From: Candidatus Gastranaerophilales bacterium
GTDB taxonomy: Bacteria > Cyanobacteriota > Vampirovibrionia > Gastranaerophilales > Gastranaerophilaceae
Length of the DNA: 64,000 bases
Direction of reading: 5' to 3'
NCBI GenBank assembly: GCA_947625305.1
Contig: CANQNW010000004.1
Coordinates: 113,114 to 177,113 of the forward strand
A model generated the notes under the pieces. It ran no database searches. It was not told the origin of the DNA and saw only the letters and a list, made by a program, of their open reading frames with translations. The number at the start of each line of letters is the position of its first letter. Positions within the stretch are counted from its first letter, which is position 1. Both the position numbers and the translations under genes were made by a program. Shown piece by piece: positions 1-8,606 of this stretch.

Positions 1-1006
1 TGGGTCTGGGGTTATCTGACATCCCGCCGTCCACTGCCTGATATCTTCTTCCTTTTGGAACTTGTTTTGAACTGCCTGCAGTATATAATGTCACTCCTGA
101 TGTACCTACGATACTTCTTCCGGGTTCAATATATACAATAGGTTTTTCTATTCCGTATTTTTCCGCATTAATATTAATTGAGTTTATAATTGTTTCAGCT
201 ATTTCATATACGGAAACAGGCTTATCTTTTTCGGTATATTTAATGCCCAAGCCCCCGCCTAAATTAACCGTATTAAGAACAATTTCGAATTTATCTTTTA
301 TTCTTTTTATTTCTTTAAAAATAACTTCAACTTCGTCAAAATATACTTGTTTTTCAAAAATTTGAGAACCGATATGAGCATGAAGCCCTATTAATTTTAA
401 ATTTTTATATTCATCTTTTATAAGTTCAACTGCTTCATCTGTTTGAGTTAAATCGAACCCGAATTTTGAATCCAAATGCCCTGTCTGAATATATTCATGC
501 GTATGACATTCAATTCCGGGGGTTATTCTTAAAAGAATGTTAATTTGCTTATCATTCGCTTGAGCAACATTATTTAAAAGTGCAAGTTCAAAGAAATTAT
601 CGCAAGAGATTGTATCTATACCAGATTTAACAGCCAGTTCCAGTTCTTCATAAGATTTATTATTTCCGTTAAATAAGGTTTTAGACATATCAAAACCCGC
701 ACTGTATGCTGTATAAATTTCACCGCCCGAACATAAATCCAGCCCAAAGCCTTCTTGTGCCATTATTTTACAGATTGATTTTGTCATAAATGCTTTAGCG
801 GCAAACATCATTCTCATATTAGGGTAAGCTTTAAATGCGTCTTTATAACTTTTTGTCATGGAACGAATTGTTTCTTCATCAAATACATATAGGGGAGTAG
901 CATACTTATTAGCAAGCTCAATTAAATCACATCCGCCTATTTCTATATTTCCGTTATCATTAATCCTTGTTGTTACAGGTTTTATATCTTGATTAGCTGT
1001 TTTCAT
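1..1006 (-). CDS. lysA: Diaminopimelate decarboxylase, 3' end cut by window edge
   Basis: Last step of lysine synthesis: PLP-dependent decarboxylation of meso-diaminopimelate in the cytoplasm. About 335 residues are visible; the C-terminus lies outside the window. Family marks seen: the PLP lysine in FAAKAF (K71), HAHIGSQ, the glycine-rich NLGGGLG phosphate-binding loop, EPGRSIVG, and DGGMSDNPRP at the edge. The start is the ATG at 1006-1004, preceded by a GAGGAGA ribosome site. It is divergent from the secreted-protein gene at 1086 with an 79-base gap and no lysine-riboswitch-sized leader. The family call is firm; the missing end cannot be checked here. Confidence 0.95.
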   Translation of the reverse strand, partial: MKTANQDIKPVTTRINDNGNIEIGGCDLIELANKYATPLYVFDEETIRSMTKSYKDAFKAYPNMRMMFAAKAFMTKSICKIMAQEGFGLDLCSGGEIYTAYSAGFDMSKTLFNGNNKSYEELELAVKSGIDTISCDNFFELALLNNVAQANDKQINILLRITPGIECHTHEYIQTGHLDSKFGFDLTQTDEAVELIKDEYKNLKLIGLHAHIGSQIFEKQVYFDEVEVIFKEIKRIKDKFEIVLNTVNLGGGLGIKYTEKDKPVSVYEIAETIINSININAEKYGIEKPIVYIEPGRSIVGTSGVTLYTAGSSKQVPKGRRYQAVDGGMSDNPRP

Positions 1007-1085
1007 ACTATCTCCTCTCAATATTCAATATTAACATAAAGATGATTTATCTTGATTAATCGGAAAAATGTATTAATATAAAATT

Positions 1086-1649
1086 ATGAAAAAGTTAATG
1101 CTGCCTATTTTAATTTGTCTTATATGTTTTGGCATAAGCGGGTTTGCCGACTCTGATTATGACTCTTTATATGACAATGCGGAAACTTTTAAATCAAAAC
1201 TATATAATAATATAGACCCTTATCAGGATGAAGATACAATAAGATACGCATGGTCGCCGTATCCGCTCTTTAGAACTTCAGCCGATTTATTTTTTAAAGA
1301 TATAACTATTCCCCCGGGATATTACCTTTTAACCCCCAGAAATTTAGGCGGGAAAGATTACATTTTATTTAAGCAGAACGGAAAAGTTGCATATATTATT
1401 CCTGCCGTAAAAAAGGAAGCGACCCCCCTAAACTTTTATGAGCCTAATACTCCTCAAATTAAAAAAACAGCATGGCAGAAATTTGCCTCGGGAGTAAGAA
1501 AAAAGTTTTATGATACGGCAAAAGATTCAGGAAGGTCAACTCCTCCAAAATCACTTATTAATGTTGAAGTTGAAATAAAATATATCATCTTAACCCTTTA
1601 TTACGGGGATGATAAATATACGGCGCTTTTCAAAAGAAGTCCTTACTGA
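1086..1649 (+). CDS. Hypothetical exported protein
   Basis: 187 residues. The N-terminus is a typical signal peptide: KK followed by a hydrophobic stretch to about residue 20, with a plausible cleavage at FADS. The mature part has no motif I recognise; it is Tyr/Asp-rich, with a basic stretch around residues 130-155 (GVRKKFYDTAKDSGR) and a hydrophobic strand-like C-terminus. No clear Shine-Dalgarno precedes the ATG. A possible TTGATT (1052-1057) and an AT-rich -10 lie close enough that the message may have a very short leader. The gene converges on and overlaps the 3' end of the next gene by seven bases. Function unknown. Confidence 0.6.
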   Translation: MKKLMLPILICLICFGISGFADSDYDSLYDNAETFKSKLYNNIDPYQDEDTIRYAWSPYPLFRTSADLFFKDITIPPGYYLLTPRNLGGKDYILFKQNGKVAYIIPAVKKEATPLNFYEPNTPQIKKTAWQKFASGVRKKFYDTAKDSGRSTPPKSLINVEVEIKYIILTLYYGDDKYTALFKRSPY

Positions 1650-1858
1650 TTTTTCTTCTTCAGACGTTTTTTCCTGACAAGATAACCGCATTTACTGCAT
1701 GCCAATATCTCACCCGTTGAATCTACGGGAAGAAAATTATGCTGACAGGTAACAACGTCTTCAAGCTCTGATTTATCAAGCCCGTCGGGTAATACGGGAG
1801 TATTATCCTTATTTGTAAGTTTTAAATATATTTTTACCAACTTTTCTATAATATACAT
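1643..1858 (-). CDS. Small zinc-ribbon-like protein
   Basis: 71 residues with a possible metal-binding cluster: C38, H40, C54 and C57 in the arrangement CxH-(13)-CxxC, followed by a strongly basic tail (RKKRLKKK). This suggests a small zinc-binding, perhaps nucleic-acid-associated protein, but no family is recognised. Its ATG overlaps the stop of the UbiA-family gene (TGATG), so the two are translationally coupled. It is the downstream gene of that two-gene unit. Role unknown. Confidence 0.6.
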   Translation of the reverse strand: MYIIEKLVKIYLKLTNKDNTPVLPDGLDKSELEDVVTCQHNFLPVDSTGEILACSKCGYLVRKKRLKKKNQ

Positions 1859-2847
1859 CAGAATATATTATCCAAAACTATTGAAACACATAATACTATA
1901 GTAAACGAAACCAGAAGATTTTGCGCCGTTAAAAATTTAAAAAGGAAATTCCTTTGAATTTCAGGCATTTTTTCAGCTCTTTTTGCACTTCCCATAAATA
2001 TATTATACTTAATCGGTTCATCGGGATTTTTAATATGTGTATTCATAACATTTAAAAGCATAATGGCATTACATATAGTAATTAAAGGAAGTAAATACCA
2101 TACCCCGAGTTTACCTGAAATTACCCAGAATAAAAGGTTAATATAGGGAATAAAAGAAAAAACACCGAGCAGGATTAAAGCATTTTTTTCGCTCCCCGAC
2201 ACTCTGCACAGAGTTATCTTTCTGTTTGTTGTGTCGTATTTATAATCAAGTAACATGTGATTATGTAAAATTCCCACAACTAATGCCCCTGTAGATATTG
2301 AAAGAATTAATATATCAAAAGAAAATCTGCCCGTCATAGCAAAAAACACACCCGAATACAATAAAGGCGAAAAAATAACGGCAACAATTATCTCGCCAAG
2401 TCCAAGGCATCCCAAAATCGGATATAAAAGACATAAAATAACCGCAGGAATAATAACTAAGAGTATGTTAATACCCCACAAAAGATAAAAATAAAATCCT
2501 ATAATAATTCCTATTAAAAATAATGTAAAACAAATCAAAATACACTGTTTTAAAGATAAATCGCCATTTATAAGAAAAGCACACTTACCCTTTTGAAAAT
2601 TAAAATCAGTTTTTAAACCTTTATCAATTTTTGATTTTTCTCTTACATAATCGGTAATATCGTCAAATAAGTTAGTCCCGAGATGAACAATAACAATCCC
2701 GATAAGGGCAAGAATTCCTAAAAACACATTACCGCCAGATAAAAGTGCAAAAATAAAAGGGACTATCCACGACATAACAGATATCGGCACCGAATAACAC
2801 CGAAGTGCCGCAGGTAAAACTGCAATAAATTTAGAAACATTCCCCAT
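1858..2847 (-). CDS. UbiA-family prenyltransferase
   Basis: 329-residue polytopic membrane protein with about eight hydrophobic segments. It carries both Asp-rich signatures of the UbiA/MenA superfamily: NLFDDITDY (N59, D62, D63, D66) and DYKYDT (D201, D205), which bind the Mg-prenyl diphosphate. The family transfers a polyprenyl chain to an aromatic acceptor such as 1,4-dihydroxy-2-naphthoate (MenA) or 4-hydroxybenzoate (UbiA). MenA-like is my first choice, but no quinone-pathway neighbours are present to decide. It heads a two-gene minus-strand unit with the small zinc-ribbon protein and is divergent from the HEAT-repeat gene. Confidence 0.8.
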   Translation of the reverse strand: MGNVSKFIAVLPAALRCYSVPISVMSWIVPFIFALLSGGNVFLGILALIGIVIVHLGTNLFDDITDYVREKSKIDKGLKTDFNFQKGKCAFLINGDLSLKQCILICFTLFLIGIIIGFYFYLLWGINILLVIIPAVILCLLYPILGCLGLGEIIVAVIFSPLLYSGVFFAMTGRFSFDILILSISTGALVVGILHNHMLLDYKYDTTNRKITLCRVSGSEKNALILLGVFSFIPYINLLFWVISGKLGVWYLLPLITICNAIMLLNVMNTHIKNPDEPIKYNIFMGSAKRAEKMPEIQRNFLFKFLTAQNLLVSFTIVLCVSIVLDNIF

Positions 2848-3284
2848 AAATGCACAAACTCCACCAATATATTACAAGCATAACTCAAAAATATTCAAAT
2901 TATATTAATTTTTGTTACAATTTATTTTAACATATAATTGAATTATAGATTTTATTAAAAAAACAATCATAAAACATGATAAAAAAATTTTAAGAAAAAG
3001 TGTAAAAAGTACAAAAAACATGATATAATGTTAAAACAAGGGACGAAAAAGTGTCCTAAGTACATTTAAAACCGAAACGGTCCCCCCCAACACACACAGA
3101 AAGCACACAATGCACAAAACAAAAAATGACAGACCATAGTATTATATACTTGGAAGGAAGTCAGAAATAAAAAAACAAAATGTTAATATTTTGTAAAAAA
3201 CCAACAAAAAAAGTAAATTATTCGAAAAAAAAATTTTTTATATATTAGTGATAGTAAAGTAAGTAAATTTTTGTCGGAGGAAGA
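2848..3284. other. 437-base divergent intergenic region
   Basis: Very AT-rich spacer between the UbiA-family gene and the HEAT-repeat gene. It holds a good extended -10 (3021-3029), a C7 run (3082-3088) followed by a CA-rich stretch, and the strong ribosome site GGAGGAAG just before 3285. I see no convincing gene: the best reading frame (ATG near 3125) gives 14 codons with no ribosome site. The stretch from 3030 to 3270 would be a long leader for the HEAT gene if transcription starts at the extended -10. Confidence 0.5.
3021..3029 (+). promoter_or_regulatory. Extended -10 promoter element upstream of HEAT gene
   Basis: TGATATAAT matches the extended -10 consensus TGnTATAAT perfectly. The -35 region 17 bases upstream (TGTAAA) is poor, as is common when the TG extension is present. 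It would give a leader of about 250 bases before the HEAT gene. Inference from sequence only. Confidence 0.45.
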
Positions 3285-4133
3285 ATGACAATAAGTGTGA
3301 ACTCTAGAAAGAAACAAGCAAAGAAAACTTTTGACGAACTATTAAATGACTTAAGAACAAGCAATTCCGAAAAAGTTAGATATAATGCTGCAAGAGTACT
3401 CGGAGAAATGGGCGATGCAAACGCAGTAGAACCATTAATTGATGTACTTAAAAATGACAGAAACGGTTCTGTTCGTTTATATGCAGCACGAGCTTTAGGT
3501 GAATTAGGCGAAGTCAGCGCAACAATTCCGTTAATTGAATCATTGCGTGAGGACAGAAACGTTGATGTTCGTGTTCGTGCGGCAAGAGCTTTAGGCCGTT
3601 TAGGCGGAAGAGAAGTTGTTGAACCGCTTGTTGAAGCTTTAAATGATGAAAATCCTCAAGTTTGTATTACGGCAACAGATGCGTTAATTGAAATCGGCGA
3701 TGTTGCAACTGATGCATTAATTGAATCATTAGACAGCGAAAAAGTAAATGTAAGATGCGATGCAACAAGAGCACTGGGCGAAATCGGAAATCCGAAAGCA
3801 GTTGATAACATTATTAAAATGCTTAAAGATGAATGGGTAAATGTTAGAATTTATGCTGTTACTTCTTTAGGTAAACTTAATGACACCAAAGCTGTTCCTT
3901 CATTAATTGAAGTTATGCAGAATGAAAAAGAAAACGATTTAGTAAGAGCAGGTGCAGCAGCTGCACTTGGTGTACTTCGTGACCAAAGAGCTTTACTTCC
4001 GTTAAGAGAATTAATTGTTAAAGCTGAAGAACTCGGTGAACTTGAAGATACAGCTCTTAAATCTTTCAAAAAGATTATGGCTGCTAACTGGAAACCGGTT
4101 AATGAAGTTCAAGCAAAAAAAGTCGGTGTATAA
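3285..4133 (+). CDS. HEAT-repeat protein (PBS-lyase-type repeats)
   Basis: 282 residues built almost wholly of about eight helical repeats of about 31 residues. The recurring core is VRxxAARALGELG followed by AVEPLIxxL. This is the pattern of PBS-lyase/HEAT-like repeats common in cyanobacteria and archaea. Such proteins are soluble scaffolds or protein-interaction surfaces; no catalytic motif is visible and phycobilin-lyase activity should not be assumed. The start has a textbook GGAGGAAG ribosome site. The gene stands alone, closed by a strong terminator 17 bases after the stop, so it is probably well expressed. Partner unknown. Confidence 0.85.
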   Translation: MTISVNSRKKQAKKTFDELLNDLRTSNSEKVRYNAARVLGEMGDANAVEPLIDVLKNDRNGSVRLYAARALGELGEVSATIPLIESLREDRNVDVRVRAARALGRLGGREVVEPLVEALNDENPQVCITATDALIEIGDVATDALIESLDSEKVNVRCDATRALGEIGNPKAVDNIIKMLKDEWVNVRIYAVTSLGKLNDTKAVPSLIEVMQNEKENDLVRAGAAAALGVLRDQRALLPLRELIVKAEELGELEDTALKSFKKIMAANWKPVNEVQAKKVGV

Positions 4134-4150
4134 CGATTTTTAAAATTTAA

Positions 4151-4178
4151 AAAAAGAGCCTTCTCAGGCTCTTTTTTT
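4151..4178 (+). terminator. Intrinsic terminator of HEAT gene
   Basis: Perfect stem AAAAAGAGCC / GGCTCTTTTT with loop TTCTCA, followed by a T-run. It lies 17 bases after the stop codon. Confidence 0.9.
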
Positions 4179-4231
4179 GTGTTAATAAATGTCCTTTTTT
4201 TGACATTAACCTTTGTTTTATTTAAAGTTAT

Positions 4232-4356
4232 ATTGTCCGAGTAAATTTTTACGATAAGCCGAAGGTTTGAGTAAAAATTTGCGAGTGGCATATTGAAAAG
4301 GTAAGCAACTTTACGGTTGCGAGGAGCAAGCGTAATGTTGCGACACTAGATTAAAT
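4232..4356 (+). repeat. Dispersed intergenic repeat, copy 1
   Basis: About 125 bases between the HEAT gene and lptB. Its left end (4232-4262) matches the left end of copy 2 at 24396 with only a few mismatches, core ATTGTCCGA and TTTTACGAT. The block GAGTAAAAATTT (4270-4281) and the right end GCGACACTAGATTA (4340-4353) also recur in copy 2. The middle differs in sequence and length. AAATTTTTAC and GTAAAAATTT form an inverted pair inside it. It looks like a small structured or MITE-like element; no coding capacity. Confidence 0.6.
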
Positions 4357-4375
4357 ATGGATAAGGGTTAGTGTT

Positions 4376-5098
4376 ATGAAAATAAGAACTGAAAATTTAG
4401 TAAAAATATATAATGACAGAACTGTTGTTAATAATATTTCTTTAGAAGTTAATAAAGGTGAAGTTGTAGGGCTGTTAGGACCGAATGGAGCGGGTAAAAC
4501 AACTACTTTTTATATGGTTGTCGGGTTAATCAGACCCAATTCGGGTAAAATTTTTATAGATGATACAGATTTAACCTCAATGACAATGGATAAAAGAGCA
4601 AAACAAGGAATAGGCTATCTTCCGCAGGAGGCTTCTATTTTCAGAAAACTCTCGGTTGAAGATAATATAAAACTCGTACTTGAATTAAATGATAAGCTTT
4701 CTAAAGACGAAAAAGCAAAAAAACTGGAAGAATTACTTGATGAATTCAGAATTAAAAAATTAAGAGATACAATGGCGGTATCACTTTCGGGAGGTGAAAG
4801 AAGAAGGGTAGAAATTGCAAGAGCCTTAGCTGCAAGTCCTGAATTTATCCTGCTGGATGAACCTTTTGCAGGTATTGACCCTATTGCTATCGGCGAGATT
4901 AAAGATAACATTAAACTTTTATCCGATAGAGGTCTTGGTGTTTTAATTACCGACCATAACCCTAAAGCTACTTTATCAATTACAGATAGAGCCTATGTCA
5001 TATTTGACGGCAAAATCCAAATAGAAGGTTCCCGTGATGAAATTGCAAATGATGAAGTTGCTAAACAATTTTATTTAGGAAAGGATTTCTCTTTATAA
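4376..5098 (+). CDS. lptB: LPS export ABC transporter ATPase LptB
   Basis: 240-residue cytoplasmic ATPase that powers lipopolysaccharide transport from the inner membrane to the outer membrane with LptF/LptG. Walker A is GPNGAGKTT (35-43), followed by the Q-loop in YLPQEASIF, signature LSGGERRRVEIARAL, Walker B FILLDEPFAGIDP and switch His in ITDHN. The PFAGIDPIA motif and full-length match make LptB much likelier than a generic ABC ATPase. The start has an AAGGG ribosome site. The stop overlaps the permease start (TAATG), so subunits are coupled. Its presence argues for an outer membrane. Confidence 0.93.
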   Translation: MKIRTENLVKIYNDRTVVNNISLEVNKGEVVGLLGPNGAGKTTTFYMVVGLIRPNSGKIFIDDTDLTSMTMDKRAKQGIGYLPQEASIFRKLSVEDNIKLVLELNDKLSKDEKAKKLEELLDEFRIKKLRDTMAVSLSGGERRRVEIARALAASPEFILLDEPFAGIDPIAIGEIKDNIKLLSDRGLGVLITDHNPKATLSITDRAYVIFDGKIQIEGSRDEIANDEVAKQFYLGKDFSL

Positions 5099-6201
5099 TG
5101 AAAATAAAATTACTGGATAAATATATTTGGTGGCAGATTTTCCTTTCTTGCTTTGCTTGTATATTTATTTTTATGATTGTATGGATAATGCCTGAAATCC
5201 TCTTAAGAACTGTACAATTGGCAATAAGCGGAGTTATTTCATACAAAACAGCAGCTTATATAATACTGTGTGAACTTCCTAAAGTTTTAAATATTGCGTT
5301 GCCTGTAGGTATGCTCCTTGGCTCAATTATAACATTTGATAAAATGAGTAAAGATTTTGAAATCAGCATTATGCGAAGTACGGGAATTTCATTTTTCAGG
5401 ATTATATCTTCTGCCATTATTATCAGTTTAGTCGCAACATTATTTACTTTCATTGTAGAAGATAAATTATTACCTGTTTCATCCGTAAAAATAAAAAAAA
5501 TCAAACAAGATAGAAGATCTTCACAATTTGTATTCCCCGTAAAAAATAAAGATGATTCAATGAATAAAATTATTATTGTATCTAAATTTGATGAAAATAA
5601 TATTAAAGATGTTATTGTTTTAAATTTCTATGACGAATATAACAAAGGCTCAAGTTTATTATCAAGTATAATAATTTCCGATTATGTAAAATATGACCAT
5701 AAAACTTGGACTATTAACAGCGGAAAAAAATACCTTATTACAGAAGAAGGTATTTTTAACAAAATTGATGAAATTCAAAACCTTCCTGTTCTTGACGGAT
5801 TAAGCGCTACTAATGCTTATAAAATAATGAAATATTCCATTTATAGAGACAGGGAACTTACAAATTCTCAAATATCCGAGTATATAAAACTCTTAAAACA
5901 GGAAAATATGGACGATGAATACAGATTTATGCTTAATAAATATATTCAAAGATATACTCATTCATTTATGTGTATAATATTTACAATTCTGGGGTGTCTG
6001 CTTGGTTTTTCAAAACCTCGGGAACAAAAATTTATCGGAATGCTAATCGCTGTAGGTGTTATTTTTGGTTATTATATAACCATTCCTTTCTTTGACATGC
6101 TTGCGGAAAAAGCCGTTCTTTCACCATGGATTACCTCTATGATAGCACCTGTATTATCAGTAATATTGATTATTGGTCTTAAAAAAGCAAAGGATTTATA
6201 A
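5098..6201 (+). CDS. LptF/LptG-family LPS export permease
   Basis: 367 residues with the family topology: a hydrophobic N-terminal half (segments near residues 13-33, 55-75, 100-120), a soluble periplasmic beta-jellyroll-like middle (about 130-270), and three C-terminal membrane segments (about 285-362). LptF/LptG form the transmembrane channel feeding LPS to LptC/LptA. The gene overlaps lptB by one base and the following gene likewise, so three genes form one operon. Only one permease gene is present, so a second subunit is elsewhere or it acts as a homodimer. LptF versus LptG cannot be decided here. Confidence 0.88.
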   Translation: MKIKLLDKYIWWQIFLSCFACIFIFMIVWIMPEILLRTVQLAISGVISYKTAAYIILCELPKVLNIALPVGMLLGSIITFDKMSKDFEISIMRSTGISFFRIISSAIIISLVATLFTFIVEDKLLPVSSVKIKKIKQDRRSSQFVFPVKNKDDSMNKIIIVSKFDENNIKDVIVLNFYDEYNKGSSLLSSIIISDYVKYDHKTWTINSGKKYLITEEGIFNKIDEIQNLPVLDGLSATNAYKIMKYSIYRDRELTNSQISEYIKLLKQENMDDEYRFMLNKYIQRYTHSFMCIIFTILGCLLGFSKPREQKFIGMLIAVGVIFGYYITIPFFDMLAEKAVLSPWITSMIAPVLSVILIIGLKKAKDL

Positions 6202-7022
6202 TGATTAAAAACTTTTTTAAACTCTTTTTTATTTTATTTGTTTATTTATTACTTATCAACATTCCGAATTATGCCTGGGCGAAAAACAACCTTTACCGTA
6301 TTGTTGAAGATCCTGAAGGTGTTTATATTGTTGAAATTAATACAACAAAAGCAAAAGACAGGCTGATGCCATACTACGTTGACGGTTTAAAAACCAATCT
6401 TGAAGTATATAAAGAGACTAATGCAATTCTAGCCGTTAATGCAGGGTTCTTTGACCCTAAAAATCAAAAAACGGTTTCTTATGTAACTATTAATAATAAT
6501 TTAGTCTTATCCCCTGAAAATAATGAAAATTTAATGAATAATAAAGCACTTTCTCCATACATGAGCAAAATTTTAAATCGCTCGGAATTTAGAATTCTTG
6601 AAGACGCAAACGGCAGATTGATTTACGATATTGCACTTCATGATGATAAACCAAAAGAAGGTTATAAAATAAAACATGCTATTCAGGCAGGCCCTATGTT
6701 ATTTCCTGATTTAAGACTTGAAGAAGAATTTTTTATCCTTATGAAAGACGGCAAAATAATAAGCGAATCTGCATCTTCTCTGCATAAATATGCAAGAACT
6801 GCTATCGGAATAAAAGATAACAACGTATATTTATTTATTATTACAACAAAAACTCCCATGACTTTAAAAGAAGTAAGCGAACTTACAAGAAGATGGGGTA
6901 TGGAAAAAGCAATGGCATTTGATGGCGGAGGTTCAACTTCTTTTAATTCAAAGGAATTAAATATTATATCAGAAAAAGACAATCAAGCCAGAAAACTAAA
7001 ATCCTTCTTAATTTTAAAGTGA
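6201..7022 (+). CDS. Exported phosphodiester glycosidase family protein (NAGPA domain)
   Basis: 273 residues. An N-terminal signal peptide (hydrophobic to about residue 27, cleavage near YAWA) is followed by the NAGPA domain: NAGFFDP, then [15 protein letters not shown], and the C-terminal [11 protein letters not shown] block. The family includes the GlcNAc-1-phosphodiester alpha-N-acetylglucosaminidase and many bacterial envelope proteins acting on sugar phosphodiesters. The substrate here is unknown. It is coupled by a one-base overlap to the LptF/G-type gene, which suggests an envelope role. Its 3' end overlaps the convergent aroQ by nine bases. Confidence 0.85.
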   Translation: MIKNFFKLFFILFVYLLLINIPNYAWAKNNLYRIVEDPEGVYIVEINTTKAKDRLMPYYVDGLKTNLEVYKETNAILAVNAGFFDPKNQKTVSYVTINNNLVLSPENNENLMNNKALSPYMSKILNRSEFRILEDANGRLIYDIALHDDKPKEGYKIKHAIQAGPMLFPDLRLEEEFFILMKDGKIISESASSLHKYARTAIGIKDNNVYLFIITTKTPMTLKEVSELTRRWGMEKAMAFDGGGSTSFNSKELNIISEKDNQARKLKSFLILK

Positions 7023-7451
7023 TTTAAGATAATCAACCAAGGCAATTAAACCTAATTTATAACTGTTTGCCCCAAACCCCGTAATTTGCCCTAAGCATGC
7101 CGGTGCGGTTAAAGATATTTTTCTAAAATCTTCTCTTGTATGGATATTGGATAAATGTATTTCAACAGTGGGAACCATTACAGCTAAAAGCGCATCTCTT
7201 ATCGCTACACTTGTATGAGTATATGCGGCAGGATTAATCACAATTCCGTCAAAATTGCCTTTAGCCTCTTGAATTTTACTTACAATTTCGCCTTCAATGT
7301 TGCTTTGATAAAAACCTATTTCAACATTTAATTTTTTAGTTTCTTGTAAAATAAATTCTTCAATATCCTTAAGAGTTTTAGTCCCGTATTTATCGGGTTC
7401 TCTTGTCCCGAGCATATTTAAGTTTGGTCCGTTTATAACAAGTATTTTCAT
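7014..7451 (-). CDS. aroQ: 3-dehydroquinate dehydratase, type II
   Basis: 145-residue shikimate-pathway enzyme, usual length for the dodecameric type II family. Visible marks: [15 protein letters not shown] (catalytic Tyr22), [24 protein letters not shown] and [14 protein letters not shown] (active-site His). Its start overlaps the end of dxr by four bases, so it is the last gene of manC-dxr-aroQ. Confidence 0.95.
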   Translation of the reverse strand: MKILVINGPNLNMLGTREPDKYGTKTLKDIEEFILQETKKLNVEIGFYQSNIEGEIVSKIQEAKGNFDGIVINPAAYTHTSVAIRDALLAVMVPTVEIHLSNIHTREDFRKISLTAPACLGQITGFGANSYKLGLIALVDYLKSL

Positions 7452-8605
7452 ATCTGCCTCATATTATTAATTTTGTCCCGTGTAATTTTTCTTATCTTTT
7501 CATCTTCAAAAAGAATTTGCTCTAAAGAAGGATTTTGTATCGGTTGATAATTATCATAAACCGATTTTGTTATTTTATAAATATCAAGAAATTTAATTTT
7601 CTTTTCAAGAAAAGCAAAAACGGCTTCTTCGTTTGCTGCATTCAGGCAAGCTGTTGCGGTACCGCCTGTTTTGCCTGCTTTAATTGCAAGAGCCAGCGAG
7701 GGAAACTTTATTAAATCAGGCTCATAAAATTCAAGTTTTGAAGCTTTTATAAAATCAAAACTTTCTGTTTCAACCCCTAATGTTCTTTCAGGATATGTAA
7801 GCGCATATTGAATGGGAATATGCATACTTGGTATTCCTATCTGAGCAATTATACTCCCATCAACATATTCAACCGCACTATGAATGTAGCTTTGAGGGTG
7901 AACAACAACTTTTATATCATCATAATCAATATTAAATAGATGATGAGCCTCAATAACTTCAAGCCCCTTATTCATTAAAGTGGCGGAATCAACAGTTATT
8001 TTTTTTCCCATTTTCCATCTTGGGTGAGCTAATGCCTCTGATAAATCCGCATTTTCCATCTCTTCAAGAGTTGAATTTCTAAACGGCCCGCCTGATGATG
8101 TAATAATTAAACGATTTACTTCACTTCTATGGGAAAGACATTGAAAAATTGCACTATGTTCGCTGTCAACGGGAAGAATTTTTACATTATTTTCTTTAGC
8201 AAGCTTCATAACTATATCACCTGCAATAACAAGAGTTTCTTTATTTGCAAGTGCTATATCTTTTTTATTTTTTATTGCGGTTATTGTCGGTTTTAATCCG
8301 ATTTTCCCCGATACAGCAACAAGCAACAAATCTATTTCTTTTAATGATGCGATTTCATTTAATCCCTCATCGCCAAAAGCAATATTTATATTGCTAAAAG
8401 TATTTTTTAAAATTTGTGCAGACTCTTTTGATGCACTACAAACCCATTTTGGTGAATATTTTTTTATTTGTTCCGTCAATAAAGCGGTATTATTACCTGC
8501 AGATAATGCAATAACATTAAACTTATCACTCAGCTTATCTATAACCTGCAATGCCTGAGTACCTATTGAGCCTGTTGAACCTAAAATTGCTATATTCTTT
8601 TTCAT
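7448..8605 (-). CDS. dxr: 1-deoxy-D-xylulose 5-phosphate reductoisomerase
   Basis: Second enzyme of the MEP isoprenoid pathway, NADPH-dependent. Motifs in order: nucleotide-binding GSTGSIGTQ at the N-terminus, NKETLV, metal-binding [13 protein letters not shown], and the loop [22 protein letters not shown] chose the ATG at 8605, giving the standard [15 protein letters not shown] start one base after the manC stop. An upstream ATG at 8620 would overlap manC by 14 bases and has no better ribosome site. 385 residues, normal length. It would supply prenyl diphosphates for undecaprenol and the UbiA-family enzyme. Confidence 0.95.
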   Translation of the reverse strand: MKKNIAILGSTGSIGTQALQVIDKLSDKFNVIALSAGNNTALLTEQIKKYSPKWVCSASKESAQILKNTFSNINIAFGDEGLNEIASLKEIDLLLVAVSGKIGLKPTITAIKNKKDIALANKETLVIAGDIVMKLAKENNVKILPVDSEHSAIFQCLSHRSEVNRLIITSSGGPFRNSTLEEMENADLSEALAHPRWKMGKKITVDSATLMNKGLEVIEAHHLFNIDYDDIKVVVHPQSYIHSAVEYVDGSIIAQIGIPSMHIPIQYALTYPERTLGVETESFDFIKASKLEFYEPDLIKFPSLALAIKAGKTGGTATACLNAANEEAVFAFLEKKIKFLDIYKITKSVYDNYQPIQNPSLEQILFEDEKIRKITRDKINNMRQI

Positions 8606-8606
8606 T

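Noticed and set aside
3082..3088. C7 run upstream of the HEAT gene as a fourth phase-variable tract
   Set aside because: Seven bases is short for slipping, it does not sit between promoter hexamers, and no reading frame crosses it.
3125..3170. 14-codon open frame in the long intergenic region
   Set aside because: No ribosome site and too short to support.
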